A stretch of 64,000 bases of DNA from Craterostigma plantagineum (GCA_027422505.1 JAPQWV010001329.1:32001-96000), one strand, 5' to 3'. Counted from the first letter of the stretch, positions 10,441-21,487 are shown. The notes: a model not told the origin generated them from the letters alone. Made by a program: numbers and translations.

Positions 10441-13122
10441 TGTAATACCCGGGTCCCGTAAGTAAGCCGGCCAATAAATTTGCATGCATATTAAGTGATT
10501 ATATGACTGCATATTTTATATATTATGTGCTTATGTGAAATTTATGAAGTTGGCGAATTACGAAGATTCGTGAATTGTGAAATAAGATTTTTCACGGGCC
10601 AATTTTAAGTGGCGAAGTATGAATATGTGAGGTAGCCTTCGCGAGTTAAAAGATTTGCGAAGTGTTTGAGTATGTGAAGTATACTTTGTGAGTTATAAGG
10701 ATGCGTGAAGTTGTAAAGTGCAAAGTGCAAAGTGCAAAGTGCAAAGTGCAAACTTTGAACCTTTGAAGTTGGGAAGTGCAAACTTTGTGAGTTATAAGGA
10801 TGCGTGAAGTTGTAAAGTGCAAAGTGCAAAGTGCAAAGTGCAAAGTGCAAACTTTGAACCTTTGAAGTTGGGAAGTGCAAAGTGTGGAAGTGCAAAGTGT
10901 GGAAGTGTAAAGTGTAGAAGTTGGGAAATATTATAATAATAAATTAATTATAATTAAGTAGGAAAGACAAGTGGGAGACAATGCTTATCGAATTAGGTAA
11001 ATATCAACGTTAGGTTTTGTCCTTTGTTGTCTAAAGCAGTAATGGAAAAGTAAGATTAGTCATTTATTCAATCATAAGAAAAAAAAATCTAGAGAGAAGA
11101 CGGAGAACTCAAACTGTAGAGGTTGAACTTAAGCTTGGAAAGGGGTATAAATTTCTTACCTTAATCTTTAAGTTTTATGTTATGATTTAATATGTTCTAA
11201 GTATGAGAAGTTAGATTTTACTCAGGTTTTATACAGATTTTCAATTTAAAGGGTTTAAATATATTTTGAAGTTTTTTAAGATGTTCATCGTGTTCTTGAA
11301 AGAAATGGATTTTAATCGAAAGTTTTAAGTTTCTGGGTATTAACAGTGTTTGCGTGTTCGTGAATTGAATGAGTTTGCAAAATGAGAGTGTGAAATGATT
11401 AGTTTGCAAATTGAGTGTGCAAAGTGGGCAAGCAAAGTGGGCAATCAAAGTGGGCAAGCAAAGTGGGCAATCAAAGTGGGCAATCAAAGTGGGCAAGCAA
11501 AGTGGGCAAGCAAAGTGGGCAATCAAAGTGGGCAAGCAAAGTGGGCAATCAAAGTGGGCAATCAAAGTGGGCAAGCAAAGTGGGCAATCAAAGTGGGCAA
11601 TCAAAGTGGGCAATCAAAGTGGGCAAGCAAAGTGGGCAATCAAAGTGGGCAATCAAAGTAGGCAATCAAAGTGGGCAATCAAAGTAGAACTTGGCGAGTA
11701 CATATGTTTTGTGAATTAGGTGAAGGGCTTTAGACTTTGTGAATTGAGTTGGGGAATCACATGAACTTCACGAATCCAGGACGACGAGTCCAACGTTTGG
11801 CGAATTCAAGCAATTCGCGGGTCCAATAATTTGCAAACTCTACTTAGCGAATTAGAACATTTTTAGAACTTAGAACTTGCGAAACAGACTTAATAAATTT
11901 AGGAGTTTCACGGGTCATGTGAGAAATTTCAAACCCGACTAGAATTACCAAAATAAGTTCCTAACTTAGAGATTTAGCATACTTAAGCAATTAACTAAAA
12001 TAGTATGCTGACACCAATATTTTATGCCTAAGGTCGGGACTTAGGGAAATTACCAAGGCAGGTTTCTAGTATTCTACGGACGTCAAGTAAGTGGGAATCT
12101 CACCTACAACACATAATTTGTGTTATATGTATTTGTTTTATGTGAATATGTGGTGATGATTGATGAAGTGAAATGTTTCGATATGCTTTTGCATAGTAAA
12201 CATTTATTGCATTATTATGTGACATGAGCATGTGCATACATGAATGATGTGAGGATTAGAAGTATGAGTATGCACAGTATGTGATCGTCTTGAAAACAAA
12301 ATATGTTTGAAGACATTAGTATTTGATGTAGACTCATGAAGAGTCATAGTATAGCTACTTCTACAAAGGCACCATGACGGGGGTAAAACCGTCGAATGTA
12401 TGTACCTAAATTATTTAGATAGCGGACGAGGGTCACCTGGACGAGACACATGGCGTAAGCCAGAGTGCCAGGAAAGGCAACCGCAATGAAAAATGATGAT
12501 GGCCAGATAGAGGGGCGACCTGGTGAATGGAAAAACTGGAGATAAATCCTAGTTTTGTCCTAGCCAGAGTGGGCCGACTATCGTATTTTTATCTGTAAAG
12601 GATGTGAGCTCATGTTATGGTGGTGCGTGTAGTAAGTTAGCTATGGGCCCAGGTACAAATGAAAAAGAAATGAGAAAGAAATAAGAATGATATGAGTATG
12701 TGAGTATTAGAAAGCACTGGCGCGGATGCCTTTGCTAGTTGAGACGTGCATACATGCATATTTCCACTTACTGAGCTTTATAGCTCATCCCATGTTATTA
12801 TGTGTTGTAGACGCAGTGAACACAGTACGTGAACCTGTGAAAGGCGAGGCTGGTCCTTCTGGAACTTTCGGTGACTTTTGAGGGTGGTGTGTACATGGAT
12901 GCGACCTGTGTGGCGGGTGTTATGTAAATTACACTGTGTTTTGTAAAATATGTTTGTATTGTATGTAAAACATTCGAATAATGTTTGTATTGTAAAATAG
13001 TAGTGTGTGGTGAGTTTTGTAAAATCGAAAAATTCTATCGGTATTTCGTATGTAATATATTTATATTTCTATAGTCACGATAGTTAGTGTAAGATAATGG
13101 TAGTAGATGGCGGGGCGCCTCA
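10441..13122 (+). repeat. 3' LTR of Tekay-type element
   Basis: 2682 bp, near-identical to the 5' LTR. It carries an extra 99-bp tandem copy around 10780-10880 covering the GTGCAAA array and its flanks, and a shorter A-run near 11080. The 13-bp array recurs at 11419-11686. TAAGG follows at 13123-13127. Confidence 0.95.
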
Positions 13123-13127
13123 TAAGG

Positions 13128-13805
13128 TCAGCCACACGTCATCCAAGATACGAGTCTCAGCAAATCCTACACGTCTTCCACTGCATCCTAATACAAGTTT
13201 AAGGTCCTCGGTGTTCCGATGCGTACATGCTCCTTCAATGCGCTCATTTTGCACGTGACACCTCTTAGTTCGGCCATGGTCTCGGGCGCGAGCGTGAATA
13301 TGGGTGAGCGCATTGCATTAATGAGTTATTTAAAAGAAATATATATATTTTTGTATAAATAGTACCGGTTACCTGTACATATAAAATGTTACCAAATTGT
13401 ATTCAATTTTGTGTTATAGAAATTAAATTGAAATTTGCAATTAAATTTATTAGGTTAAAAAGAATTAGATATATTTATTATAATTCAAATTATAGTCTAT
13501 CGAATTTCTATTACAGATGGAAAACTATGGTCATAATTTTACTTCACATGAGTCAAACATGTAATCCATATTAAATGAATTACTCAATAAAACTGTCAAT
13601 TTTTTTAGTGTTGCACATAACTGTGGTTACTTAATATTATTATAACAAGAACATATTAGTCAACATGTTTGACTTAAAGAATACAAAAGAAATCCAAAAT
13701 ATAATATATAGTAGTTCTTCGTAATACAAATTCAGGATCAATATGTTTATTACAATATCCCAATATTTAATTCAGGGCAGTGCATAAAATCCATACTTTT
13801 TTGTG
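13128..13805. other. Intergenic region upstream of the CDH1-like gene
   Basis: AT-rich, no coding signal. It lies between the Tekay target duplication and a TATA-like box and should include the promoter of the gene starting at 14086. Confidence 0.45.
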
Positions 13806-13815
13806 TATATAAATA
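13806..13815 (+). promoter_or_regulatory. TATA box candidate of CDH1-like gene
   Basis: TATATAAATA lies about 270 bases before the ATG and is followed by C-rich sequence. It would place transcription start near 13840 with a leader of about 245 bases. Assigned by position and sequence only. Confidence 0.45.
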
Positions 13816-14017
13816 CCCCCACATGTTCCTCATGTCTTCAAGAAGCTTTTCTTTCACAAAATCCGGCGAAATTAAATGGTAAAATCCAAGACAAATATCT
13901 CAATAATAGCTATATAGTAATAACAAGGCAGTGGTTGGTAATTACAATTACTAAAGCTGCAATCTTTACCTGCAATTTCGCGCAAAATTCACCAACCACC
14001 GTTACAATTCCCGGGAA

Positions 14018-14084
14018 TCACCGCCGCCACCACCACAGTCCGCCGCCCACCACCACCACCACCACCGCCGCCGCCGCCGCCGCC
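14018..14084 (+). repeat. (CCG/CCA)n trinucleotide tract next to the start codon
   Basis: Imperfect CCG/CCA/CAC triplets in the 5' leader end one base before ATG 14086. The tract is pyrimidine/C-rich and probably length-polymorphic. It opens a Gly-rich reverse frame that is not a gene. Confidence 0.7.
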
Positions 14085-14085
14085 G

Positions 14086-17000
14086 ATGGCTCGACCACGA
14101 ATACTATACAGTGACCGATTCATCCCTTCTCGCTCGTCTTCCCATTTCGACCTTCTCCACCTCAGAGATTCACAGAACAAAAACCCCAATTCCGATTCCG
14201 ATGATCCTTCGGCGGATTCTGATTACATAGCTCTTTTGAAGATGACCCTCTTAGGGCCAGAATTCGTCAACCCACCGTTGACCCCGGCGAGGTTTTACAG
14301 GCTCGGCGGTGCAGCTAGAGGAGGTGATTATCCGCTGATGAATCCTCCTAACCGCAATATATTTAGGTACAAGACAGAGATTAGGAGAAGGTCTGATTCT
14401 CTTACACCAATTGGAGCTGACGGCGATCAGCTGTTCCCCGGGGTTCCGACAGGTCCAGTTAAGCCTCCGAGGAAAATCCCAAAAACTCCGTACAAGGTTG
14501 GGTTTTCGCCTAATTTCTTATCGGTTCTTTGATTTGAGTTACTTTAAAAGTTTTGTTGGTTTTCGCCCTGTCGATTGTTTGAGGTTTGCGCGATGATGGG
14601 TTTTTCTTCTTTTGTCTTATGGGATGATTTTGCGCCTTTTGTTTTGGGTTAATCTGTAGCTCAGGTTTGAGTTTTCATTAGCTAAGTAAGATAGCATAAG
14701 AGAACTGTTTTATCTGTGAAGAAGGTTCATGGTTTGATTAAATTAACACAGATTCGTTATACGAAATATTGGAATTTCGATTTGATACGTAATTAGGTAA
14801 AGGTGTTATTCGACTACGTAATCTCCAATGTGCGTTATATTTGCTTGTTTTGCTGCGTTCTTCGTTTACCTTTAAGGCTTCGTTCGATTTGCCAGTTCAC
14901 CCAACGACGCTGCGTTAAAATTTGAAAAAATTAGTTTCTTACATTAAAATGCTATTTCATGGATTATGTAGGTTTTAGACGCGCCCGCCCTTCAAGACGA
15001 TTTCTACCTAAACCTCGTCGACTGGTCGTCGAACAATGTGCTCGCTGTAGGCTTAGGAAACTCTGTCTACCTTTGGCACGCTTCTAGCAGCAGGGCAAGA
15101 AAAAACATCTTTCTTTCCATTTGTTCGCTTTTTGCTGTAATAATAACCGTATTTATTTATCGCTGACTTCCTTTCTTGCATTCAGGTGGTGAAATTGTGC
15201 GATTTAGGAGCCGATGATAGCGTATGCTCTGTAGGCTGGGCCCAACGTGGGTCCCACATTGCCATCGGTACCAATGCTGGCAAACTCCAAGTATTGTCTG
15301 AAAACTCGTTGCATACATTTTTTCGTTATTTTAATCACTTTATCTTATTTAGTCTCCTTCTCTTAATGTTATGAAATATTTAGTTATGGGACGCTTCTTG
15401 CTGTAAGAACATAAGAACGATGGAGGGCCATAGGTATCGAATTGGCGCACTTGCATGGAGTACTTCCCTTCTATCGACGGGAAGTAGGGATAAGACTATA
15501 CTCCAAAGGGACATGAGAGCTCAAGAACACTTTGTGAGCAAGCTTAGCGGACATAAATCCGAGGTATGGAAGAAATTTTTCGGGGATTTTTTTTTATGTT
15601 TTTGTTACAATTTTGGATGTTGTCGAATGATTGTATGTTGTCGTTTTTTTCTAGGTTTGTGGGCTAAAATGGTCGTATGACAACCGGCAATTAGCGTCAG
15701 GCGGAAACGATAATAGGGTTGGTATCTTATATTCTCTCTTCGTCCCAACTATTGAATCGCGTTTCAATTGTTCGAAAATTGAATCTTTTTTTTTTAAATC
15801 TATCGGGGCAAAATAGTTCGTATACCCTATTTCGTGTGTTTTTTTTCTTACAATTATTTGAAAATTGGATCTTTTTTATCTATCAGGACAAATACAATAG
15901 TTTGCATATCCCTTTCGTGTTTTTTTGTTACAGTTTGTTTGAAAATTGAATCTTTTTTTATCTATCTGGACGAATTCAACAGTTTGCGTATCGCGTTTCG
16001 TCTTTTTTTTTTTTTTTCAAATTGTGTGAAAACTGAATCTCTTTTTTTTTTTTTACCAACCACTTCACCTAAAAGCTTAAACTTTAAGCAGTGTATCATA
16101 TTTTTAATTTTATATTTTATTTCCAACCTGTCTCCTCACGTCTATGTTGATTTATTCTGATCTAAGCTTTAGCCGTGGAATATTTCTTTTGATTCTTGGC
16201 CTCAGCCTGAGCTCGATACCATGTTGAATTACCACTTCAACTTCAATTGTTTGAATCAATCAGCTTTCTGGGTTGTCCTTTATTCGCCCCAATTTTTTTC
16301 GATAAAAAAAAAAAAGAAACCCGTTTTTTTCTAAATTTTTTGTGCAGCTTCTCGTGTGGAACAAAAGCTCAACCCAGCCCGTGTTGAAATATTGCGAGCA
16401 CACGGCGGCCGTAAAAGCCATTGCGTGGTCCCCACACGCTCACGGCCTCCTCGCCTCTGGCGGGGGAACGGCTGATCGATGCATTCGCTTTTGGAATACA
16501 AGCACCAATTCCCGCCTTCGATGCGTGGACACTGGCAGTCAGGTGGCTAATATGATATTTTGATTAAGCGTTACGGTTTTATATAGTCGATATAAATATG
16601 AAATTAAAAAAAGGGTAAAATTGTGCTATACTCCCATGTGGTCATACTGAAATGCACGATACTATTATATACTTTTTTTTTGCAGCTCGAAACCCCCTTG
16701 TGATGTGATAACCTTAGCATCGTACCCCTGTGTTGTCTAAAACATAGCAGTATACCCTCAATTATTAGGGGGAGAGCGCATAACTAAATAAACTCTTGAG
16801 GGGTTTCAGTGCACGGGACTTTTATGCTTTTTTGCCAATTAAAAAAACTATTACAACGTAGGTTTGCAATCTGGCGTGGTCCGAGAACGTCAACGAACTA
16901 GTGAGCACCCACGGTTACTCTCAGAATCAGATCATAGTATGGAAATATCCCACAATGTCTAAGGTGTGCTTTTTTTTACTATTATTTTTTTTTTTCACTT

Positions 17001-17460
17001 ATAGCTTTGTTTGTTGTTTAATTTACTCGTTCAACTTTTTTTTTTTTCGCGACAGCTGGCGACTCTCACCGGGCATACGTATAGGGTTCTGTACCTTGCC
17101 GTTTCGCCCGATGGAAAGGTAGATTCGCTCGTCTTTTTGCTTATATGATCATCTTATTCCCTATTTCGCAAAATATTCGAGATTTTAGATATACGTTTTA
17201 TGGATAGTTCGTCGTATATGTTATTGCAGACTATTGTAACTGGTGCTGGGGATGAAACTCTCAGATTCTGGAATGTTTTTCCATCGCCTAAATCTCAAGT
17301 AGGCGTTTTTTTTGTAATTCTTTCTTCGGGTGATTGTCTTGATTTGTGAAATCCTCGGACGTGTAATAACGATCATGAAAACAACCCCTTTTTTTATCTG
17401 CAGAGCGCAGAAAGAGGGTTCGGATCTTCGTCGTGTTATGGAAGAACTTATATTCGTTGA
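14086..17460 (+). CDS. CCS52A: CDH1/FIZZY-RELATED WD40 activator of APC/C (CCS52A type)
   Basis: 455-residue activator and substrate receptor of the anaphase-promoting complex, promoting cyclin breakdown and endoreduplication in plants. Exons: 14086-14496, 14972-15094, 15186-15290, 15384-15563, 15655-15717, 16348-16542, 16862-16963, 17056-17118, 17230-17298, 17404-17460. C-box DRFIPSRS is at residues 10-17, the WD40 propeller runs from [15 protein letters not shown] (about 138) to near 436, an RVL motif is at about 403-405, and the C-terminal IR tail is intact. Wording such as [17 protein letters not shown] and FPSPKSQ favours the CCS52A (FZR1/FZR2) class over CCS52B. The region before the C-box is only 9 residues, much shorter than the roughly 50 I recall for Arabidopsis. 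No alternative in-frame ATG is seen upstream. Intron 2 has a GC donor. Confidence 0.93.
15095..15185 (+). other. GC-AG intron of CDH1-like gene (intron 2)
   Basis: The reading frame requires exon 2 to end ...AGC AGC AGG. The next bases are GCAAGA, matching the GC-donor consensus AG|GCAAG rather than GT. The acceptor TTCAG|GTGGTG is normal and the junction keeps [11 protein letters not shown]. Confidence 0.8.
15774..16045 (+). repeat. Intronic tandem repeat, 81-87-bp unit
   Basis: Inside intron 5 (15718-16347), GAAAAYTGRATC starts recur at 15774, 15860, 15941 and 16028. Each is followed by a T-run, 'atctatcNgGacRaat' and 'agttYgYRta'. About 3.2 diverged copies make this the longest intron in the gene. 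Confidence 0.8.
16543..16861 (+). other. Intron 6 with possible inserted repeat
   Basis: The intron holds a block (about 16615-16830) with phrases like 'actgaaatgcacgata' near the left and 'gtttcagtgcacggg' near the right, a weak inverted pair suggesting a degraded small transposon. Confidence 0.35.
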
Positions 17461-17792
17461 AGATTGGTGAAGTTTATGTCTTAAAATTGTACAGTGGCGG
17501 TTAAGCAATGCCCGTTAACTACCCCTGTGTTTTGCTTATTTGAGTTTCTATAGAGATGGAGATGAGAAGCTACATTACAACAATCAACATAAAGCATTAC
17601 AACCCTTTTTGTTGTATGTTGTAAAACTATTGCTAATTTATTTATTCATATAGCCTGGATCTCAATTATATGTTTGTTTTCAAAAATTTTCCCTATCTGA
17701 TTCAATCGTGAAAACTAGAAAGGCCATCTTTACTTTGAGTGCGTCGAAATTAAAATACGATACTCTTTATTTTACATTAATTTAGTGAGGCA
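17461..17792. other. 3' flank of CDH1-like gene
   Basis: Noncoding, presumably 3' UTR and spacer. The final bases GTCAT (17793-17797) are the target duplication of the copia element that follows. Confidence 0.5.
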
Positions 17793-17797
17793 GTCAT

Positions 17798-18268
17798 TGT
17801 TGGCGCGGCAGCGGACCCGGTCGAGTAATACCGCGGCTAATATTTGAACAATTAAGATAAAAAGTGGACACCGAGATTTAACGTGGAAAACCCCCAAACA
17901 AATCGGGGTAAAAACCACGGGCAAAGAAGGAGAATCCACTATAGGAGAAATATAGGAGTTACAACCTCTCAATCTATAAAGGAGAAAAACCTCAATATGT
18001 CTCTTTATAGTCGGAGAAAATACCCGACAAACTGTCTATTATTTTCCCTCTATTTTCTCTCCTCACTGATTCCTTTGGATTTCTTCTGTGGGATGCCATT
18101 TGCTCTGGTCGCTCGTAGCCTATTTATAGGCCTCGATAGTTAATGTGTACAAAGGAAATAATCAGCTCACCATCGAATGCTGCGCAGCTTTTTTCATTCT
18201 CCACGTTCTTCTTTCTATGACTTTTCAAAGCCATGTGCAGCTGCCCCTTTTGACCAAATATGTCGACA
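17798..18268 (-). repeat. 3' LTR of deleted copia element
   Basis: 471 bp, TGTTGGCGCGG...ATGTCGACA on the + strand, pairing with 20139-20609. The two LTRs differ at only a few sites. Confidence 0.95.
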
Positions 18269-18284
18269 ATCTCCCACTTGAAGA
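18269..18284 (-). promoter_or_regulatory. Polypurine tract (deleted copia)
   Basis: On the minus strand CTTCAAGTGGGAGAT directly precedes the 3' LTR end TGTCGACA, the expected plus-strand priming tract. Confidence 0.75.
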
Positions 18285-18343
18285 TTTGATTGAGGATCAA
18301 TCAGATCTTCACACCATTCTTTCTCCCTTGCCATTCATGTTGC

Positions 18344-19290
18344 TTACGTCTCCGCTAGGCCACTCGAGAAACGACACCAAACGAACTTATCAGAGTCAAC
18401 GTACTCTCTAACAGTAAAGTCTGCTCCCCCGTAACATAATGCAACATATGAGGTTCCTCTATATAATAGGATCCTCTTCACCGTGCTCCAATGCTCTTTA
18501 CCCGGATTCGCCATGTACCGACTTACTACTCCACTGCATGTGCAATGTCTGATCGTGTACAAATCATCGCGAACATAAGACTTCCCACCACTGATGCATA
18601 CGGTACTCGAGACATCTTCATCCTTCCTCTTCGCTGCTAGGACTCCTCGAGGATAACTTGAAATTAACATGAAGTGGGGTAAAAATTGGCTTACCTTCTT
18701 GCATATTGTAGCGTCGCAAGACCTTCCTCAGATAGTTCTTCTGGGAGAGCCAAATCTTCTTGCTATTTCTGTCTCGGTAAATTTGCATCCCTAGAATCTT
18801 GTTTGCTGGTCTCAAGTCCTTCATTCAAATTCCCTAGCCAACTGTGCCTTGAGTTCTTCAGTACGATCTTTGTTGGGGCCTGCTACCAACATGTCGTCTA
18901 CATACAACAGTAATATGATAAAATCACTTTCACCAAACCTCTTGAAATATGCACACAATCTGTTGTATCCAAGGCTCAGGATGAAGGAATCAAATCTCTT
19001 ATACCAACACCTCGGCGCCTGTTTGAGACCGTATAGAGATTTGTTCAACCTGCAAACCAAGTTCCATTTTGCTTTGTCTTCAAAAACTTTCCGGCTGGAG
19101 CATATAAATCTCTTCTTCAAGATCTCCATGAAGAAAAGCCGTCTTCACATCTAGTTGCTCTAGATGTAGGTCGAATGTAGCACACATCGCCAGGAGTATC
19201 CGAACAGTCGTCAATCGAACCACATGTGAGAATATCTCGCTGAAGTCGATGCCTTCTTTCTGAGCGTAGCCTTTAACCACCAGTCGTGCA
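18344..19290 (-). pseudogene. copia reverse transcriptase-RNase H, frameshifted
   Basis: Read on the minus strand: RT start (VKGYAQKEGIDF, LDVKTAFLHGDLEE) from 19280, SLYGLKQAPRCWYK and the catalytic patch LYVDDMLVAG in 19129-18821, LGMQIYRD and LSQKNYLRKVL in 18824-18618, then RNase H (VSRYMANPGKEHW, LCYGGADFTVR) in 18670-18344. Pieces overlap in different frames, so several small frameshifts have broken the gene although its motifs remain easy to read. Confidence 0.9.
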
Positions 19291-19398
19291 CGAAAGCGCT
19301 CTGGTGCTGCTTCAGAAGAATCTCGTTCGACAGACTTCCTTTCACCTGGATGGTCGTAGTCTCTGAACTTCCCTTTGTAGTGCTATCATTTCCTCCGA

Positions 19399-19941
19399 TT
19401 ATTTTATCTTATAAAAAAAAATAACCTCCCTGCTGATGACAACCTTGTGGGCAGTGGGATCCCACAGGCGATACCCCTTCACACCATCAACATACCCCAA
19501 GAACAAACACCTCCTGGATTTCGGATCCAACTTCGTAGTTTCTTGGGCATTGTACATCACGTACACAGGACTTTCAAATACATGGAGTTTGGAATAATCC
19601 GCTGGCTTTCCGGTCCATATCTCCATCGGCGTCTTCTGATCAATTGTCGTTGACGACGACCGATTGATCACGTAGCAGGCGGTGTTGACTGCTTCTGTCC
19701 CGTATGATTTATCCGGACCTGCAGCTCCCAACCTGGCTCTTGTCCTCTCCAACAGAGTCATGTTCATCCGCTCCGCCACTCCATTATTAGTTCTCCAACA
19801 TTTTTTTTCGTCTGTCAGCGTGGCTGGTTTTCCGTCGATAGCCTCCAGACAGCCGTCCCTCATCAAGATCACCTTTATCTTTAATTTCCACAGTGAGAAA
19901 TTTCTCCCGTTGAACTTTTCGATATCAAACTTCACCGCCAT
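19399..19941 (-). pseudogene. Chimeric gag::integrase ORF made by internal deletion
   Basis: 180 codons. Residues 1 to about 47 are a copia gag start (FDIEKFNGRNFSLWKLK, RDGCLEAI). From about residue 50 it continues in frame as the C-terminal integrase region (RTNNGVAERMN, TPMEIWTGKPADYS, KCLFLGY-like RRCLFLGYVDGVKGY). The joint lies near 19795-19806 beside a T-run on the + strand. Protease and the catalytic first half of integrase are gone, so no function is expected. Confidence 0.85.
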
Positions 19942-20124
19942 AATTTCAGCTCGGTCGTGAACGATAATTCCGACGAGGTTGCAACAGATAATTATCGAAT
20001 TCGTACCGGCTTTTTCGTCACCGTAACAAGGGCAGTATAATATCTATTATTTTCTGATGTGAAGGGTCCACGTTAGTGGCAACCACAGAGCATACGATAA
20101 ATAGATATATAAAACCCAAGCTCG

Positions 20125-20136
20125 GCTCTGATACCA
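20125..20136 (-). promoter_or_regulatory. tRNA-iMet primer-binding site (deleted copia)
   Basis: GCTCTGATACCA on the + strand is the reverse complement of TGGTATCAGAGC and lies two bases inside the 5' LTR. Confidence 0.93.
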
Positions 20137-20138
20137 AT

Positions 20139-20609
20139 TGTTGGCGTGGCAGCGGACCCGGTCGAGTAATACCGCGGCTAATATTTGAACAATTAAAGAT
20201 AAAAGTGGACACCGAGATTTAACGTTGAAAACCCCCAAACAAATCGGGGTAAAAACCACGGGCAAAGAAGGAGAATCCACTATAGGAGAAATATAGGAGT
20301 TACAACCTCTCAATCTATAAAGGAGAAAAACCTCAATATCTCTCTTTATAGTCGGAGAAAATACCCGACAAACTCTCTATTATTTTCCCTCTATTTTCTC
20401 TCCTCACTGATTCCTTTGGATTTCTTCTGTGGGATGCCATTTGCTCTGGTCGCTCGTAGCCTATTTATAGGCCTCGATAGTTAATGTGTACAAAGGAAAT
20501 AATCAGCTCACCATCGAATGTTGCGCAGCTTTTTTCATTCTCCACGTTCTTCTTTCTATGACTTTTCAAAGCCATGTGCAGCTGCCCCTTTTGACCAAAT
20601 ATGTCGACA
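20139..20609 (-). repeat. 5' LTR of deleted copia element
   Basis: 471 bp, same ends as the other LTR. A single-base indel (ttaaagataaaa versus ttaagataaaaa) and a few substitutions separate them. Confidence 0.95.
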
Positions 20610-20629
20610 GTCATTTGACATGGTGAGCC

Positions 20630-21184
20630 TAGAGCATCTCCAATGGGTACTTGTGTAAAACACAAAATTAGAGTACGTTTCTACTCCTATGGGACGCTAT
20701 ATTTAACACAAATATTGTGTTGATTAGCAGGAAAACTCTAGTTCTAGAGTACACACAATTTTCAACACAAAAATAGAATTTTAGTTTCTATTTATTTATA
20801 TTTATTTAATGAAATAGATTTTGTTATATTTACAATATTTGATATATTCTTATAATAATATTAAAAGTAAAAATTTTTATTAATTTTCTGTTATTTATTG
20901 ATAGCCTTTTAAATGCCATAAACTTATACCTAAATAATATGCTAATTTTATAATCTACTTAATTTTCAAATATTATTATAATATATCGACTTTTTAATTT
21001 TATATAATAAAGTTTAATATGATAGTAATATATAGGAATCTGATTTTTAGTGTAAAAAAATGTTAATGGGTTGGAATGAAAACTAGTGTAGATTAGTTTA
21101 TGGGGTTGGAGTAAAAGCACTGTAGCAACTGTATTATTGTATAATATTACATTTATTTTTATGTTGTGGGTTAGAGAGGCTCTT
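20630..21184. mobile_element. Degenerate MITE with GAGCATCTCCAA-type ends
   Basis: The left end AGAGCATCTCCAATGGG and right end GGGTTAGAGAGGCTCT are imperfect inverted repeats of a kind common in plant Harbinger-like MITEs. The flanks cta / tta could be a decayed 3-bp TWA duplication. The interior is AT-rich and noncoding. Confidence 0.5.
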
Positions 21185-21373
21185 AGGACTGGCAATAGGG
21201 CGGATCCAGACCCGGACCAGCCAAAACCCGCAGAAATATATAATTATGTAAATATATATATAAACATGTATTTAATTAATGTATAATTATATAGAAAAAC
21301 TTTAGAAACCGAAATATATATTTACTAAATATATTTTTAACTATATTATATAAATATTTAACTATTTAAAATA
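21185..21373. other. AT-rich fragment with hAT-like edge
   Basis: It starts with ACTGGCAATAGGGCGGATCC followed by 'gacccggaccagcc', like one terminus of a hAT MITE. No partner end was found. The remainder is AT-rich. Confidence 0.3.
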
Positions 21374-21487
21374 TTTAACTTAAGAAATGGTGAAATATTA
21401 ACCCTACACCCTAAACATAGAAATTAACCTTGTCCCATTTGTTTGGCCTAATGGTTTAGGGTAATATTTCACCATTTCTTAAGTTAA
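21374..21487. repeat. Inverted repeat (about 30-bp arms)
   Basis: TTTAACTTAAGAAATGG...ATATTA and its reverse complement TAATATTTCACC...CTTAAGTTAAA face each other across about 45 bases, with one bulge and a repeated 'accctaaa'. A transcript could form a hairpin. Confidence 0.75.

Larger units (their letters stand above)
3199..13122 (+). mobile_element. Complete Ty3/gypsy Tekay-type chromovirus
   Basis: A 9.9-kb full-length LTR retrotransposon. LTRs (3199-5782 and 10441-13122) start TGTAATACCC and end GCGCCTCA, flanked by a perfect 5-bp target duplication TAAGG. A tRNA-iMet primer site, a single uninterrupted gag-pol frame and a polypurine tract are all in place. LTR length above 2.5 kb and a degenerate C-terminal chromodomain fit the Tekay/Del clade. 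By eye the LTRs differ only by a 99-bp tandem duplication in the 3' copy, one base in an A-run, and at most a few single bases, so the insertion is very recent. Confidence 0.95.
17798..20609 (-). mobile_element. Internally deleted Ty1/copia element
   Basis: 2812 bp, bounded by two 471-bp LTRs and a perfect 5-bp duplication GTCAT (17793-17797, 20610-20614). On the minus strand the order is 5' LTR, spacer AT, tRNA-iMet primer site, gag start, fused integrase, reverse transcriptase, RNase H, polypurine tract, 3' LTR. Most of gag, all protease and the N-terminal half of integrase are missing, so the copy is nonautonomous. Confidence 0.95.

Noticed and set aside
13989..14189. Gly-rich reverse ORF of 66 codons
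   Set aside because: Shadow of the CCG/CCA tract and first exon of the CDH1-like gene.
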